Positions 26,166 to 46,390 of a stretch of 64,000 bases of DNA are shown one piece after another (the first letter of the stretch is position 1; each line of letters opens with the position of its first letter). The position numbers were made by a program, and so were the translations under genes. A model generated the notes under the pieces. That model saw only the letters and a list, made by a program, of their open reading frames with translations. It had not been told where the DNA came from and ran no database searches. Source of the DNA: Roseicella aerolata (lineage in GTDB: Bacteria > Pseudomonadota > Alphaproteobacteria > Acetobacterales > Acetobacteraceae); contig NZ_JAJAQI010000006.1 of NCBI RefSeq assembly GCF_020523605.1, positions 1 through 64,000 of the forward strand. Direction: 5' to 3'.

Positions 26166-26196
26166 CCGGACCCATGCCGTTGAGGCAAGGGTCCGG
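26166..26196 (+). promoter_or_regulatory. leader hairpin upstream of rplK (candidate L1-binding leader)
   Basis: CCGGACCC and GGGTCCGG pair perfectly. They enclose an A-A mismatch and a TGCC/GGCA stem with a GTTGA loop, all within the predicted 5' leader of rplKA. Ribosomal protein L1 represses the L11 operon by binding a hairpin with an internal loop in this position in other bacteria. Assignment to L1 here is inference. Confidence 0.4.
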
Positions 26197-26236
26197 CGCC
26201 GTCGGCACCGCGGCTCCCTGACCTCAGGGATGTGCA

Positions 26237-26671
26237 ATGGCGAAGAAGATCGTCGGCTATATCAAGCTGCAGATTCCCGCGGGCAAGGCGAATCCCTCGC
26301 CGCCCGTCGGCCCCGCGCTCGGCCAGCGCGGCCTGAACATCATGCAGTTCGTGAAGGAGTTCAACGCGGCCACCCAGCAGATGGAGCCGGGCACCCCGAC
26401 GCCGGTGGTGATCACGGCCTATTCGGACCGCACCTTCTCCTTCATCACCAAGACCCCGCCCAACACCTACTTCCTGCTGAAGGCGGCGAAGGTGGAGAAG
26501 GGCAGCACGACGCCGGGCAAGGGCGGCAATGTGGGCCGCGTGACCAAGACCCAGCTGCGCGAGATCGCTGCGACCAAGATGAAGGACATGAACGCCAACG
26601 ACGTGGAGGCGGCGGTGCGCATGCTCGCCGGGTCCGCCCGTTCGATGGGCCTTGCGGTGGTGGAGGGCTGA
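26237..26671 (+). CDS. rplK: 50S ribosomal protein L11
   Basis: This 144-aa protein has the N-terminal Pro-rich hinge [23 protein letters not shown], which contacts thiostrepton-like antibiotics and EF-G. Its C-terminal RNA-binding domain ([22 protein letters not shown]) binds the GTPase-associated region of 23S rRNA. It starts four bases after a purine-rich AGGGATG stretch and is followed by rplA after 4 nt. Confidence 0.98.
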   Translation: MAKKIVGYIKLQIPAGKANPSPPVGPALGQRGLNIMQFVKEFNAATQQMEPGTPTPVVITAYSDRTFSFITKTPPNTYFLLKAAKVEKGSTTPGKGGNVGRVTKTQLREIAATKMKDMNANDVEAAVRMLAGSARSMGLAVVEG

Positions 26672-26675
26672 TCCG

Positions 26676-27377
26676 ATGGCCAAGCAGGGCAAGCGCCTGA
26701 AGGCGATCTACGCCGGTCTCGACCGTGACGCGCTGGTTCCGCTGCAGCAGGCGATCGGCCTGGTGAAGGCGAACGCCAAGGCGAAGTTCGACGAGACCAT
26801 CGAGATCTCGATGAATCTTGGCATCGACCCGCGCCATGCCGACCAGATGGTCCGCGGCGTGGTCGGCCTGCCGAACGGCACCGGCAAGACGGTGCGCGTG
26901 GGCGTCTTCGCCCGCGGCGCGAAGGCCGAGGAGGCGCTGGCCGCCGGCGCCGATGTCGTGGGCGCGGACGAGTTGGCCGCCGCGGTGCAGGAAGGCAAGA
27001 TCGAGTTCGACCGCTGCATCGCCACTCCGGACATGATGGGTCTGGTCGGGCGGCTTGGTAAGATCCTCGGCCCGCGCGGCCTGATGCCGAACCCCCGCCT
27101 CGGCACCGTCACCATGGACGTCAAGGGCGCGGTCACCGCGGCCAAGGCCGGGCAGGTGGAGTTCCGGGCGGAAAAGGCCGGCATCGTGCATGCCGGCATC
27201 GGCAAGGCCTCCTTCGAGGAGGGCAAGCTGCTGGAGAATGCCCGCGCCTTCATCGAGGCGATCCAGCGCGCCAAGCCGACGGGTGCCAAGGGCACCTATG
27301 TGAAGAAGGTTGCCGTCAGCTCCTCCATGGGGCCGGGCGTGCGGGTGGACATCGCCTCGCTGGCGGCGGCCTCCTAA
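26676..27377 (+). CDS. rplA: 50S ribosomal protein L1
   Basis: This 233-aa L1-stalk protein helps E-site tRNA release and is probably the autogenous repressor of the rplKA unit. Recognised segments are [57 protein letters not shown] and the C-terminal [18 protein letters not shown]. The ATG at 26676 is chosen; an open extension begins in rplK. A 306-bp leader with strong hairpins follows before rplJ. Confidence 0.98.
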   Translation: MAKQGKRLKAIYAGLDRDALVPLQQAIGLVKANAKAKFDETIEISMNLGIDPRHADQMVRGVVGLPNGTGKTVRVGVFARGAKAEEALAAGADVVGADELAAAVQEGKIEFDRCIATPDMMGLVGRLGKILGPRGLMPNPRLGTVTMDVKGAVTAAKAGQVEFRAEKAGIVHAGIGKASFEEGKLLENARAFIEAIQRAKPTGAKGTYVKKVAVSSSMGPGVRVDIASLAAAS

Positions 27378-27384
27378 CCAGATA

Positions 27385-27480
27385 CGCCCGCCGCAAGGCG
27401 GGCGGGCAGGGGAGGGCCCAGCCCTCCCCGAACCTGTCCGAGACCGCAGGTAGCCCCTGGGGATATGTCCCCGGGGCTTT
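27385..27480 (+). promoter_or_regulatory. rplJL leader with three stem-loops, the last terminator-like
   Basis: Three successive hairpins are seen: CGCCCGCC-GCAA-GGCGGGCG (27385-27404), GGGGAGGGC-CCA-GCCCTCCCC (27409-27429), and GCCCC-T-GGGGA-TATG-TCCCC-GGGGC followed by TTT (27453-27480). They lie in the 306-nt gap between rplA and rplJ, which has no gene. Together they look like partial termination/attenuation plus an L10-L12-responsive leader; the actual L10 kink-turn is not identified. Confidence 0.55.
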
Positions 27481-27683
27481 GATGGGGCGATCCGCTCCGC
27501 CGGCGATAGACGGGGTGCCGAGAGATTCGCATCCACCGGGGCCAGGCCCTGGCGGGGCGCATGGCTTGGTGGTCCGGCTCAGACAGGCGAACCAGGGTCG
27601 GCCGCGGCAGGTGCCGCGGCGGGCCTGCGTGTGAACCGGCCGGTGCCCCTCCATCAGGCACCGGTCATCGTTGGAGACGGGAT

Positions 27684-28208
27684 TTGGACCGCACGGAAAA
27701 GCGCGAGTTCATCGCCCAGCTCTCTGCGGTGTTCGCCGATACCTCCTTCGTGCTCGTCGCCCAGAACAAGGGTCTGACGGTCGCGGATGTGAGCGATCTG
27801 CGGCGCCGCATGCGGGGCGCTGGTGCGACGTACAAGGTCGCGAAGAACCGGCTGGCCACCCTCGCCCTCGACGGCACCCGCTTCCAGGGCGTCCAGCCGC
27901 TGCTGAAGGGTCCGACCGCGCTCGCGTGGTCGAAGGATCCGGTGGCGGTGGCGAAGACCGCCGTGGAGTTCGCCAGGGGTAACGACAAGTTCGTGATCCT
28001 GGGCGGGGCGCTCGGTACCCAGACCCTCACCCCCGATGGGGTGAAGGCACTGTCCGAGCTGCCCTCGCTCGAGACGCTCCGCGCGCAGCTCCTGGGTCTT
28101 ATCCAGACCCCGGCGACGCGCATCGCGGGCGTGCTGCAGGCCCCTGGCTCGCAGCTGGCGCGGGTGTTCAGTGCCTTCGCGAAGAAGGACGAGGCCGAGG
28201 CCGCCTGA
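27684..28208 (+). CDS. rplJ: 50S ribosomal protein L10
   Basis: This 174-aa base of the L7/L12 stalk has an N-terminal rRNA-binding domain ([33 protein letters not shown]) and a C-terminal helix that anchors L12 dimers. The start is TTG 27684, the only candidate that gives the normal N-terminus; GGAG lies eight bases upstream. A weak TTG start together with the long structured leader suits autogenous translational control. Followed by rplL after 103 nt. Confidence 0.95.
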   Translation: MDRTEKREFIAQLSAVFADTSFVLVAQNKGLTVADVSDLRRRMRGAGATYKVAKNRLATLALDGTRFQGVQPLLKGPTALAWSKDPVAVAKTAVEFARGNDKFVILGGALGTQTLTPDGVKALSELPSLETLRAQLLGLIQTPATRIAGVLQAPGSQLARVFSAFAKKDEAEAA

Positions 28209-28311
28209 CCGGACCGAGGATGTAACCGGGTCCAGCGCTTCGAAACACGAAGCGTCGAGCCTGGGTGTTGCAAACGGCAAGCCAAGCCATTAGATCATAG
28301 GGTACACAGAC

Positions 28312-28698
28312 ATGGCCGATCTCGCAAAGCTGGTTGACGAGCTCTCCAGCCTGACCGTCCTGGAGGCCGCCGAGCTCTCCAAGATGCTGGAGGAGAAGTG
28401 GGGCGTTTCCGCTGCGGCTCCGGTCGCGGTGGCGGCGGCGCCGGCTGCTGGCGGCGGCGCCGCGGCGGCTGCCCCGGCTGAGGAGCAGACGGAGTTCACC
28501 GTCACCCTGGCCGCTTCCGGCGACAAGAAGATCAACGTCATCAAGGAGATCCGCACCATCACCGGCCTGGGCCTGAAGGAGGCCAAGGACCTGGTCGAGG
28601 GCGCTCCGAAGGTGGTGAAGGAAGGCGTCTCGAAGGACGAGGCCCAGAAGATCAAAAAGGTTCTGGAAGAGAACGGGGCGACCGTCGAGGTCAAGTAA
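28312..28698 (+). CDS. rplL: 50S ribosomal protein L7/L12
   Basis: This 128-aa acidic stalk protein has an N-terminal dimerisation helix ([23 protein letters not shown]), an Ala/Gly-rich hinge (about residues 37-58) and a conserved C-terminal domain. That domain carries the factor-binding motif [21 protein letters not shown]. It recruits EF-Tu, EF-G, IF2 and RF3. The separation from rpoB is 210 bp. Confidence 0.98.
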   Translation: MADLAKLVDELSSLTVLEAAELSKMLEEKWGVSAAAPVAVAAAPAAGGGAAAAAPAEEQTEFTVTLAASGDKKINVIKEIRTITGLGLKEAKDLVEGAPKVVKEGVSKDEAQKIKKVLEENGATVEVK

Positions 28699-28908
28699 GG
28701 TCGCCTTCACGCTATCCCCCGGGTTCGGCCGTCCGTCGTCGGGCCCGGGGACCAGACTGCGAAAGTGCGGGCGGGAACCCCTTGGGTTGCCGTCCGTGCT
28801 GCCGTTTCTGCGCCCAGCGGCCCCTGCCGCCGGCGGGAGGCGGAAGAGGGGCGGGCATCAGGTTGGCGCCGGGCCAGCGGGCCAGGGCGAGAGGGACACG
28901 GGACAGGC

Positions 28909-33087
<4,179 letters not shown>

Positions 33088-33196
33088 CCGCGACGCCCCG
33101 GGGCCGCCGCCCCGGGGCAGACCCCTTACGGATGCACCGCCGCCCGCGCCCATCAGGTGTCCCACGGGCGGCAGGCTGGACCACAAGGAAGGCCGC

Positions 33197-37438
<4,242 letters not shown>

Positions 37439-37462
37439 ATCGCTTATCTCGCCACGGAAATG

Positions 37463-37493
37463 GGCCGGGTTCCGCAAGGAGCCCGGCCTTTTT
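37463..37493 (+). terminator. Rho-independent terminator after rpoC
   Basis: GGCCGGG-T-TCC-GCAA-GGA-G-CCCGGCC is followed immediately by TTTTT. The stem is long, with a stable GCAA loop and a good T-tract, 24 bp after the rpoC stop. Confidence 0.9.
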
Positions 37494-37514
37494 CATGTTG
37501 GCGGCCCCGATCGC

Positions 37515-37543
37515 TTGACTCTCGGCGGGGGGGCGCGTAGGTA
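37515..37543 (+). promoter_or_regulatory. sigma70-type promoter for rpsL-rpsG-tuf and the S10 region
   Basis: TTGACT (37515-37520), a 17-nt spacer and TAGGTA (37538-37543) lie just after the rpoC terminator and 210 bp before rpsL. The intervening leader (37544-37753) has no gene. Confidence 0.65.
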
Positions 37544-37753
37544 GCGGCCCCTTGGCACGGCTGAGCGCATTGGCGCACAGGCTGCCAGGTGTTTGGTCCA
37601 CAACGCTGCGCGTTCGGCACCGCGGCCTCCAGTTTGGGGCTGCTTCAGGTCGAGGGCAGGTCAGGGCGCCTGCGGGGGAGCATCTTCTCTCCCCGCGGGC
37701 ATGTTGGCTTTTCGCGGCCGCGGGACGGACGGACGGGATTCTGAAGGGGCGTC

Positions 37754-38125
37754 ATGCCGACCATCAACCAGCTCATCGCCCAGGGGCGCGAGCCGAACGC
37801 GAAGCGGAACAAGGTCCCCGCGCTGCAGGCCTGCCCTCAGAAGCGCGGCGTCTGCACGCGCGTCTATACGACCACGCCGAAGAAGCCGAACTCGGCGCTT
37901 CGTAAGGTCGCCAAGGTCCGCCTGACCAATGGCTACGAGGTGGTGAGCTACATCCCCGGCGAGGGCCACAACCTGCAGGAGCACTCGGTGGTGCTGATCC
38001 GTGGCGGGCGCGTGAAGGACCTTCCGGGCGTGCGCTACCACATCCTGCGCGGCGTGCTGGACACCCAGGGCATTGCGAAGCGTCGTCAGCGCCGGTCGCT
38101 GTACGGCGCGAAGCGGCCGAAGTAA
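37754..38125 (+). CDS. rpsL: 30S ribosomal protein S12
   Basis: This 123-aa decoding-centre protein has Lys43 in [12 protein letters not shown] and the [13 protein letters not shown] loop intact, so it carries the streptomycin-sensitive residues. AGGGGC precedes the ATG. It is the first gene of the str-type operon, with rpsG 12 bp downstream. Confidence 0.98.
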   Translation: MPTINQLIAQGREPNAKRNKVPALQACPQKRGVCTRVYTTTPKKPNSALRKVAKVRLTNGYEVVSYIPGEGHNLQEHSVVLIRGGRVKDLPGVRYHILRGVLDTQGIAKRRQRRSLYGAKRPK

Positions 38126-38137
38126 GGAGAGGCACGG

Positions 38138-38614
38138 ATGTCTCGCCGCCATAGCGCGCAGAAGCGCGAAGTCCTGCCGGACCCGAAGTTCGGCGATCTG
38201 GTGCTCAGCCGGTTCATGAACGTGCTCATGTACGACGGCAAGAAGAGCACCGCGGAGCGGATCGTCTATGCCGCCATGGATACGCTGAAGCGGCGCGTCG
38301 GCCCGAACGGCGACCCGCTGCGGCTGTTCCATGAGGCCATGGACAACGTGAAGCCGGCCGTCGAGGTCCGCAGCCGCCGCGTCGGCGGCGCGACCTACCA
38401 GGTGCCGGTCGAGGTCCGTCCGGAGCGTCGCCAGGCCCTGGCGATCCGCTGGCTGATCGAGGCCTCGCGCAAGCGCGGCGAGAACACGATGGAAGAGCGC
38501 CTTTCTGCGGAGCTGATGGACGCGGCGAACAACCGCGGCACGGCTGTGAAGAAGCGCGAGGACACGCACCGGATGGCGGAGGCGAACAAGGCCTTCAGCC
38601 ACTACCGCTGGTAA
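38138..38614 (+). CDS. rpsG: 30S ribosomal protein S7
   Basis: This 158-aa primary 16S rRNA-binding protein of the 30S head begins [20 protein letters not shown]. It includes [30 protein letters not shown] and ends [15 protein letters not shown]. It is followed after only 27 bp by tuf; the fusA gene that normally lies between is not here. Confidence 0.98.
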   Translation: MSRRHSAQKREVLPDPKFGDLVLSRFMNVLMYDGKKSTAERIVYAAMDTLKRRVGPNGDPLRLFHEAMDNVKPAVEVRSRRVGGATYQVPVEVRPERRQALAIRWLIEASRKRGENTMEERLSAELMDAANNRGTAVKKREDTHRMAEANKAFSHYRW

Positions 38615-38641
38615 TCCGGACCCGATCGAGGAACGACGACG

Positions 38642-39829
<1,188 letters not shown>

Positions 39830-39859
39830 GCATCGAACGTAAGGTTGGGTCCGTCTCCC

Positions 39860-40168
<309 letters not shown>

Positions 40169-40190
40169 GCGGCTGGGGGAGTTACTAGCC

Positions 40191-40877
40191 ATGGCCGCCA
40201 AGACCGGCCGCACCGGCCTGATCGCCAGGAAGCTGGGCATGACCCGGCTGTTCAATGACGATGGCAGCACGGTGCCCGTTACCGTCCTGCATCTGGACGA
40301 GGTGCGCGTGATCGCCCGCCGCAATGCCGAGAAGGATGGCTACGATGCCCTCCAGCTCGGCATCGGCAAGGCCAAGCCCAAGAACGTGACCCGCGCGAAC
40401 CGCGGCCACTTCGCCAAGGCCGGCGTCGAGGCGCCGATGAAGGTCGTCGAGTTCCGCGTCGGTGCCGATGCGGCGGTCGACCCGGGCGCGAAGCTGACCG
40501 CGGCGCATTTCGCCAAGGGCCAGAAGGTGGATGTCACCGGCATCACCAAGGGCAAGGGCTTCGCCGGCGCGATGAAGCGCTGGAACTTCGCGGGCCTCGA
40601 GGCCTCGCACGGCGTCTCCATCAGCCACCGCTCGCACGGCTCCACGGGCAACCGCCAGGACCCGGGCAAGACCTTCAAGAACAAGAAGATGGCTGGCCAT
40701 CTCGGCGTCGAGCGCGTCACCACCCAGAATCTGGAAGTGGCCGGGCATGACCTCGAGAAGGGCCTGCTGCTGATCAAGGGGGCCATTCCGGGCTCCAAGG
40801 GCGGCTATGTGCTGGTGCGGGACGCGGTGAAGCGCGCGCGCCACGCCGATGCGCCGTTCCCCGCCGGTCTGGCCTGA
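40191..40877 (+). CDS. rplC: 50S ribosomal protein L3
   Basis: This 228-aa protein begins [21 protein letters not shown]. The long central loop toward the peptidyl-transferase centre contains [22 protein letters not shown] and the conserved [28 protein letters not shown], including the Gln that PrmB methylates in other bacteria. The ATG at 40191 is selected 22 nt after rpsJ. Confidence 0.98.
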   Translation: MAAKTGRTGLIARKLGMTRLFNDDGSTVPVTVLHLDEVRVIARRNAEKDGYDALQLGIGKAKPKNVTRANRGHFAKAGVEAPMKVVEFRVGADAAVDPGAKLTAAHFAKGQKVDVTGITKGKGFAGAMKRWNFAGLEASHGVSISHRSHGSTGNRQDPGKTFKNKKMAGHLGVERVTTQNLEVAGHDLEKGLLLIKGAIPGSKGGYVLVRDAVKRARHADAPFPAGLA

Positions 40878-40889
40878 GGATAGAGAACG

Positions 40890-41510
40890 ATGCAGGTTCC
40901 GGTCATCACGCTGGATAACGGCTCGGCAGGCGAGATCGAGCTGCCGGAGGCGCTGTTCGCCGCTTCGCCTCGCCCCGACATCATGGCGCGCGTCGTGCAT
41001 TGGCAGCTTGCGAAGCGCCGTGCCGGCACGCACAAGGTCAAGGGCATGGGCGAGGTCTCCGGCACGACCAAGAAGCCCTATCGCCAGAAGGGCACCGGCA
41101 ATGCCCGCCAGGGCTCGCTGCGCGCGCCGCAGTTCCGCACCGGCGGCGTCGTGCACGGCCCGGTCGTGCGCGACCATGGCTATTCGCTGAACAAGAAGGT
41201 CCGGCGCCTCGGCCTGATCTCCGCCCTCAGCCAGAAGGCCGCCGAGGGCAAGCTGGTGGTGCTCGACACGGCCTCGGCCGGCGAGACGCCGAAGACCGGC
41301 GCGGTCGCCAGGCAGATCAAGGCGCTCGGCTGGAAGAGCGCGCTGGTGGTCGATGCGCAGGTCGATGAGAAGTTCGGCCGCGTCGTCCGCAACCTGCCGA
41401 ATGTGCAGGTGCTGCCGACCATCGGCGCCAATGTCTACGACATCCTCAAGCACGACGTGCTCGCGGTGACGCGCGCCGGCGTTGAGGCCCTGAAGGAGCG
41501 CCTGGCATGA
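40890..41510 (+). CDS. rplD: 50S ribosomal protein L4
   Basis: This 206-aa protein has the extended exit-tunnel loop [43 protein letters not shown]. In E. coli L4 represses the S10 operon; whether that holds here is not visible. Its TGA overlaps the rplW ATG (ATGA). Confidence 0.98.
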   Translation: MQVPVITLDNGSAGEIELPEALFAASPRPDIMARVVHWQLAKRRAGTHKVKGMGEVSGTTKKPYRQKGTGNARQGSLRAPQFRTGGVVHGPVVRDHGYSLNKKVRRLGLISALSQKAAEGKLVVLDTASAGETPKTGAVARQIKALGWKSALVVDAQVDEKFGRVVRNLPNVQVLPTIGANVYDILKHDVLAVTRAGVEALKERLA

Positions 41511-41830
41511 GCGAGGCCGCCGCGAAGCCGCTTCTCTCGAAGGAGCGGATGTATCAGACCATCCTGGCGCCGCTGGTGACGGAGAAGGCGACTGCCCTTT
41601 CCGAGCAGAACCAGGTGGTCTTCCGCGTGCCGCTCGAGGCGAAGAAGCCCGAGATCAAGGCCGCGGTCGAGGGCCTGTTCGGCGTGAAGGTGCTGGCGGT
41701 CAACACCCTGGTGGTGAAGGGCAAGACCAAGCGCTTCAAGGGCCGGCCCGGCCAGCGTTCGGACTGGAAGAAGGCGATGGTGAAGCTGGCCGAGGGCCAG
41801 AGCATCGACCTCACGACGGGACTCGCGTGA
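41507..41830 (+). CDS. rplW: 50S ribosomal protein L23
   Basis: This 107-aa protein sits at the tunnel exit, where trigger factor and SRP dock. The segments [23 protein letters not shown] and [30 protein letters not shown] are diagnostic. A short N-terminal extension ([17 protein letters not shown]) precedes the core. Coupled to rplD by ATGA overlap. Confidence 0.97.
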   Translation: MSEAAAKPLLSKERMYQTILAPLVTEKATALSEQNQVVFRVPLEAKKPEIKAAVEGLFGVKVLAVNTLVVKGKTKRFKGRPGQRSDWKKAMVKLAEGQSIDLTTGLA

Positions 41831-41834
41831 CGCC

Positions 41835-42671
41835 ATGGCGCTGAAGAATTTCAACCCGGTCACCCCGAGCCTGCGCGGCACCATCCTGGTGAAGCGCGAC
41901 GAGCTCTGGAAGGGCTCGCCGGTCAAGCAGCTGACCGAGGGCAAGCATTCCTCGGGCGGCCGCAACAACCATGGCCGCACCACGGTCCGGTTCCGCGGCG
42001 GCGGACACAAGCAGACCTACCGCATCGTCGACTTCAAGCGTCGCGCCAAGTTCGGCGTGCCCGCTACGGTCGAGCGGCTGGAGTATGACCCGAACCGCAC
42101 CGCCTGGATCGCCCTGCTGAAGTACCAGGATGGCGAGCTGGCCTATATCATCGCGCCGCAGCGGCTGAAGGCCGGCGACACGGTGGTGGCCGGTGAGCGC
42201 GCGGACATCAAGCCGGGCAATGCCATGCCCATGGCCGCCATCCCGGTCGGCACCATCATCCACAATGTGGAGATGAAGCCGGGCGCGGGCGGCAAGATCG
42301 CGCGCTCCGCGGGCACCTATGTCCAGCTGGTCGGCAAGGACGCCGGCTATGCGCAGATCAAGCTGATGTCCGGTGAGCTCCGCACGGTGCGCGCCGAGTG
42401 CATGGCGACCATCGGCGCGGTGTCCAACCCGGACAACAGCAACCAGCAGATCGGCAAGGCCGGTCGCTCGCGCTGGCTGGGCCGCCGCCCGCACAACCGC
42501 GGCGTCGTCATGAACCCGGTCGACCATCCGCATGGCGGTGGCGAGGGCCGGACCAGCGGTGGCCGTCACCCGGTCACGCCGTGGGGCAAGCCGACCAAGG
42601 GTGCGAAGACGCGCAACAACAAGCGGACCGACCGGCTCATCGTCCGGCGCCGCCACGCGACGAAGGGCTGA
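41835..42671 (+). CDS. rplB: 50S ribosomal protein L2
   Basis: This 278-aa protein is essential for subunit association and peptidyl transfer. [22 protein letters not shown] is at the N-terminus. The catalytic-site region [31 protein letters not shown], with the conserved His, is near the C-terminus. Followed by rpsS after 5 nt. Confidence 0.98.
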   Translation: MALKNFNPVTPSLRGTILVKRDELWKGSPVKQLTEGKHSSGGRNNHGRTTVRFRGGGHKQTYRIVDFKRRAKFGVPATVERLEYDPNRTAWIALLKYQDGELAYIIAPQRLKAGDTVVAGERADIKPGNAMPMAAIPVGTIIHNVEMKPGAGGKIARSAGTYVQLVGKDAGYAQIKLMSGELRTVRAECMATIGAVSNPDNSNQQIGKAGRSRWLGRRPHNRGVVMNPVDHPHGGGEGRTSGGRHPVTPWGKPTKGAKTRNNKRTDRLIVRRRHATKG

Positions 42672-42676
42672 TCGCG

Positions 42677-42955
42677 ATGCCGCGCAGCGTATGGAAGGGG
42701 CCGTTCGTCGACGGCTACCTGCTCAACAAGGCGGAGGCCGCCCGCGCTTCGACGCGCAACGAGATCATCAAGATCTGGTCGCGCCGCAGCACGATCCTGC
42801 CGCAGTTCGTCGGCCTGACCTTCGGGGTCTACAACGGGAAGAAGTTCATCCCGGTGCAGGTCTCGGAGAACATGGTCGGCCACAAGTTCGGCGAGTTCTC
42901 GCCGACGCGCACCTTCTCCGGGCATTCCTCGGACAAGAAGGCGAAGCGGGGCTGA
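42677..42955 (+). CDS. rpsS: 30S ribosomal protein S19
   Basis: This 92-aa protein begins [18 protein letters not shown] and contains [31 protein letters not shown] and the terminal [21 protein letters not shown]. The ATG at 42677 is chosen within a longer open frame that begins inside rplB. Next gene rplV after 4 nt. Confidence 0.98.
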   Translation: MPRSVWKGPFVDGYLLNKAEAARASTRNEIIKIWSRRSTILPQFVGLTFGVYNGKKFIPVQVSENMVGHKFGEFSPTRTFSGHSSDKKAKRG

Positions 42956-42959
42956 TCCG

Positions 42960-43361
42960 ATGAGCAAGCCGAAGCACGAGCGCTCGCTCGCCGAGACCGA
43001 GGCGCAGGCGGTGACGCGGAACATCCGCGTCTCCCCGCGCAAGCTGAGCCTGGCCGCGGGCCTGATCCGTGGCCGCCGCGCGCAGGATGCGATCGCGACG
43101 CTGACCTTCAGCAAGCGCCGCATCGCGCAGACCGTGAAGAAGACGTTGGAGAGCGCGATCGCCAACGCGGAGAACAACCACCAGCTGGACGTCGACCAGC
43201 TCGTGGTGGCCCGCGTCGAGGTCGGCCGGTCCCAGGTGATGAAGCGCTTCCACGCCCGCGGCCGCGGCCGCGCCGCCCGCGTCGAGAAGTGGTTCAGCCA
43301 CCTGACGATCGTCGTGGCCGAGCAGCAGGCGACCGCTCCGGCCCAGCAGGAGGCCGCGTAA
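42960..43361 (+). CDS. rplV: 50S ribosomal protein L22
   Basis: This 133-aa protein has the beta-hairpin [26 protein letters not shown] lining the exit tunnel near the macrolide site. It has a slightly extended N-terminus ([18 protein letters not shown]) and C-terminal tail ([14 protein letters not shown]). One base separates it from rpsC. Confidence 0.97.
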   Translation: MSKPKHERSLAETEAQAVTRNIRVSPRKLSLAAGLIRGRRAQDAIATLTFSKRRIAQTVKKTLESAIANAENNHQLDVDQLVVARVEVGRSQVMKRFHARGRGRAARVEKWFSHLTIVVAEQQATAPAQQEAA

Positions 43362-43362
43362 C

Positions 43363-44040
43363 ATGGGTCACAAAGTCAATCCGATCGGCTTCCGTCTGGG
43401 CATCAACCGGACCTGGGACAGCCGCTGGTTCGCCGATGCGGACTATTCGAAGCTGCTGCATGAGGACATCAAGCTCCGCGACAAGCTGCGCACCCGCCTG
43501 AAGGGCGCCGGTGTCAGCCGCGTGGTGATCGAGCGCCCGGCGAAGAAGCCGCGCGTGACGATCCACGCCGCGCGGCCTGGCGTCGTCATCGGCAAGAAGG
43601 GCGCCGACATCGAGGTGCTGCGCAAGGACCTGGCGAAGCTCGCCGGGGCCGAGGTCTCGCTGAACATCGTCGAGATCCGCAAGCCCGAGATCGACGCGAC
43701 GCTGGTGGCCGAGAACATCGCCCAGCAGCTGGAGCGCCGGGTGGCGTTCCGCCGCGCCATGAAGCGCGCGGTGCAGAGCGCCATGCGCCTCGGCGCGGGC
43801 GGCATCCGGATCAACTGCGGCGGCCGCCTGGGCGGCGCCGAGATCGCCCGGATGGAATGGTACCGCGAGGGGCGCGTGCCGCTGCACACGCTGCGCGCGG
43901 ATATCGACTACGGCACGGCGACCGCGAAGACCACCTACGGCACCTGTGGCGTGAAGGTCTGGATCTTCAAGGGCGAGATCCTGGCGCATGACCCGATGGC
44001 GCAGGACCGCCTCGCTGCCGAGCAGGCGCCGCAGCGCTGA
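43363..44040 (+). CDS. rpsC: 30S ribosomal protein S3
   Basis: This 225-aa mRNA-entry protein has the KH domain signature [20 protein letters not shown] and the C-terminal [32 protein letters not shown]. It starts [22 protein letters not shown]. Spacing to rplP is 13 nt. Confidence 0.98.
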   Translation: MGHKVNPIGFRLGINRTWDSRWFADADYSKLLHEDIKLRDKLRTRLKGAGVSRVVIERPAKKPRVTIHAARPGVVIGKKGADIEVLRKDLAKLAGAEVSLNIVEIRKPEIDATLVAENIAQQLERRVAFRRAMKRAVQSAMRLGAGGIRINCGGRLGGAEIARMEWYREGRVPLHTLRADIDYGTATAKTTYGTCGVKVWIFKGEILAHDPMAQDRLAAEQAPQR

Positions 44041-44053
44041 GGGATGATGTGAG

Positions 44054-44473
44054 ATGCTGCAACCCAAGCGCACGAAATTCCGCAAGGCCCACAAGGGCCG
44101 CATCCATGGCATCGCCAAGGGCGGATTCACTCTCTCCTTCGGCGGCTACGGGCTGAAGGCGCTGGAGCCGGAGCGGGTGACCGCCCGGCAGATCGAGGCG
44201 GCTCGCCGCGCGATCACCCGCGCCATGAAGCGGCAGGGCCGCGTCTGGATCCGCATCTTCCCGGACGTTCCGGTCTCGACCAAGCCGGCCGAGGTCCGGA
44301 TGGGCTCCGGCAAGGGCTCGCCCGAATACTGGGTGGCGCGGATCAAGCCGGGCCGCATCATGTTCGAAATCGACGGCGTGTCCAACGACACGGCGCGCGA
44401 GGCGCTGGCGCTCGGCGCGGCGAAGCTGCCGATCAAGACCAAGATCGTGCAGCGCCTCGGCGCGGAGGCTTGA
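44054..44473 (+). CDS. rplP: 50S ribosomal protein L16
   Basis: This 139-aa protein lies near the A-site tRNA elbow. It begins [66 protein letters not shown] is conserved, and [17 protein letters not shown] carries the loop whose Arg is hydroxylated by RoxA/YcfD-type oxygenases in other bacteria. Confidence 0.98.
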   Translation: MLQPKRTKFRKAHKGRIHGIAKGGFTLSFGGYGLKALEPERVTARQIEAARRAITRAMKRQGRVWIRIFPDVPVSTKPAEVRMGSGKGSPEYWVARIKPGRIMFEIDGVSNDTAREALALGAAKLPIKTKIVQRLGAEA

Positions 44474-44477
44474 AATT

Positions 44478-44693
44478 ATGACCAAGATCGCGGATATCCG
44501 CGCGAAGACGGTGGATGAGCTGCAGGCGCAGCTCCTCGACCTCCGCAAGGAGCAGTTCAACCTGCGCTTCCAGCGCGCGACCGGCCAGCTTGAGGCGACC
44601 GGCCGGGTGCGGGTGGTGCGGCGCGACATTGCGCGTATCAAATTCGTCCTGTCCGAGCGTCGCCGCTCGGCAGCCCAGCAATCCAAGGCTTAA
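44478..44693 (+). CDS. rpmC: 50S ribosomal protein L29
   Basis: This 71-aa two-helix protein at the tunnel exit has the family pattern [30 protein letters not shown] followed by [19 protein letters not shown]. Closely packed between rplP (4 nt) and rpsQ (16 nt). Confidence 0.97.
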   Translation: MTKIADIRAKTVDELQAQLLDLRKEQFNLRFQRATGQLEATGRVRVVRRDIARIKFVLSERRRSAAQQSKA

Positions 44694-44709
44694 GGGGAGA
44701 CCGGCGGCT

Positions 44710-44982
44710 ATGCCGAAGCGAGTCCTCACGGGCCGGGTGGTCAGCGACAAGATGGACAAGACGGTCACCGTTCTTGTCGAGCGTCGCGTGATGCATCCGC
44801 TCTACAAGAAGTTCATCCGGCGTTCCAAGAAGTACGCCGCGCACGACGAAGCCAACCTGTGCAAGGAAGGCGATGTGGTGCAGATCGAGGAATGCGCGCC
44901 GATCAGCAAGCGCAAGGCCTGGACGGTGGTGGAGCGCAACGGCCAGCCCCTGGCGGCCGCGGCTGAGGCGGTGTCGGCATGA
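44710..44982 (+). CDS. rpsQ: 30S ribosomal protein S17
   Basis: This 90-aa OB-fold protein begins [25 protein letters not shown]. It includes [16 protein letters not shown] and [22 protein letters not shown]. The ATG at 44710 is chosen; the frame is open upstream into rpmC. Its TGA overlaps rplN (ATGA). Confidence 0.97.
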   Translation: MPKRVLTGRVVSDKMDKTVTVLVERRVMHPLYKKFIRRSKKYAAHDEANLCKEGDVVQIEECAPISKRKAWTVVERNGQPLAAAAEAVSA

Positions 44983-45347
44983 TCGGCGTTGAAGCGAACC
45001 TCGACGTCGCGGACAACTCCGGCGCGCGCCGCGTCCAGTGCATCAAGGTGCTGGGCGGCTCCAAGCGGAAGACCGCATCCGTGGGTGACGTGATCGTCGT
45101 CTCCGTGAAGGAGGCGATCCCGCGCGCCAAGGTGAAGAAGGGCGAGGTGCATCGCGCCGTCATCGTCCGCACCGCCTATCCGGTGCGGCGCATCGACGGC
45201 ACGGCGATCCGCTTCGACAACAACGCCGCGGTGCTGATCAACAAGCAGGGCGAGCCGATCGGCACCCGCATCTTCGGTCCGGTGGTGCGTGAGCTGCGGG
45301 CGCGGAAGTACATGAAGATCATCTCGCTGGCGCCGGAGGTCCTGTAA
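44979..45347 (+). CDS. rplN: 50S ribosomal protein L14
   Basis: This 122-aa protein forms intersubunit bridge B8 and is the RsfS docking site. It begins [27 protein letters not shown] and contains [34 protein letters not shown] and [13 protein letters not shown]. Translationally coupled to rpsQ. Confidence 0.98.
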   Translation: MIGVEANLDVADNSGARRVQCIKVLGGSKRKTASVGDVIVVSVKEAIPRAKVKKGEVHRAVIVRTAYPVRRIDGTAIRFDNNAAVLINKQGEPIGTRIFGPVVRELRARKYMKIISLAPEVL

Positions 45348-45351
45348 GGCC

Positions 45352-45672
45352 ATGGCCGCGAAGATCAAGAAGGGCGACCGGGTCCAGGTCCTGACCGGGC
45401 GCGACAAGGGCAAGCGCGGCGAGGTCATCGCCGTGAACCCGACCGAGAACCGCGCCCTGGTGCAGGGCGTGAACATGGTGAAGCGCCACCGGAAGCCGCA
45501 GGGGATGAACCAGCCCGGCGGCATCCAGGAGAAGGAGGCGCCGATCCACTTGTCCAACCTGGCGCTGATCGACCCGAAGTCCGACAAGCCGACCCGCGTG
45601 GGGTTCAGGCTGCTCGAGGACGGGAAGAAGGTGCGCGTGGCGAAGCCCTCGGGCGAGGTGCTTGACGCATGA
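45352..45672 (+). CDS. rplX: 50S ribosomal protein L24
   Basis: This 106-aa assembly-initiator protein has a KOW motif: [57 protein letters not shown] follows. The stop overlaps the rplE ATG. Confidence 0.97.
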   Translation: MAAKIKKGDRVQVLTGRDKGKRGEVIAVNPTENRALVQGVNMVKRHRKPQGMNQPGGIQEKEAPIHLSNLALIDPKSDKPTRVGFRLLEDGKKVRVAKPSGEVLDA

Positions 45673-46334
45673 GCGATTCGAAGAAGAAGGCCGGCGGCAA
45701 GGCCGAGGCCCCGAAGAAGTCTGAGGGCGGCGAGGGCCGCGTGCAGGCGGTTGCGGCCAAGGCCGGCAAGGCTGCCGCTTCGCCGGCCGAGAAGCCGCGC
45801 CTTTCGGTCCACTACAGCGAGGTCGTCCGGCAGCAGCTCATCCAGGAGTTCGGCTACAAGAACCCCATGGAAGTGCCGAAGCTGGAGAAGATCGTCATCA
45901 ACATGGGCGTGGGCGAGGCGGCGGGCGACCAGAAGAAGCTCGACGCGGCGGTCGCGGACCTGACGGCGATTGCCGGCCAGAAGCCGGTGCGGACCAAGGC
46001 GAAGAAGGCGATCGCGGGCTTCAAGATCCGCGAGGGCCAGGCCATCGGCTGCAAGGTGACGCTGCGCAAGGCGCGGATGTACGAGTTCCTGGACCGGCTG
46101 GTGACCATCGCCCTGCCGCGCGTCCGGGACTTCCGCGGCATCCCGGGCAACCGGGGCTTCGATGGCCGGGGCAACTACGCCATGGGCCTGAAGGAGCAGA
46201 TCGTGTTCCCGGAGATCAACTACGACCGGGTCGACACGGTGCGCGGGATGGACATCCAGTTCGTCACCACGGCGAAGACCGACAAGGAAGCGAAGGCGCT
46301 GCTGAAGGCGTTCCAGCTTCCTTTCCAGAACTGA
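45669..46334 (+). CDS. rplE: 50S ribosomal protein L5 with N-terminal extension
   Basis: This 221-aa protein is longer than the usual 178-186. The first 43 or so residues are a Lys/Ala/Gly-rich extension ([20 protein letters not shown]...). The normal protein then begins at about [34 protein letters not shown] and binds 5S rRNA. Core motifs [25 protein letters not shown] and [17 protein letters not shown] are intact. ATG overlaps the rplX stop. An 18-bp GC-rich palindrome (46348-46365) lies between it and rpsN. Confidence 0.96.
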   Translation: MSDSKKKAGGKAEAPKKSEGGEGRVQAVAAKAGKAAASPAEKPRLSVHYSEVVRQQLIQEFGYKNPMEVPKLEKIVINMGVGEAAGDQKKLDAAVADLTAIAGQKPVRTKAKKAIAGFKIREGQAIGCKVTLRKARMYEFLDRLVTIALPRVRDFRGIPGNRGFDGRGNYAMGLKEQIVFPEINYDRVDTVRGMDIQFVTTAKTDKEAKALLKAFQLPFQN

Positions 46335-46390
46335 TCTTGGAAGACCGCCCGCGGCGCGCCGCGGGAGCAGGTTCCGGAGGATAGAACCGC

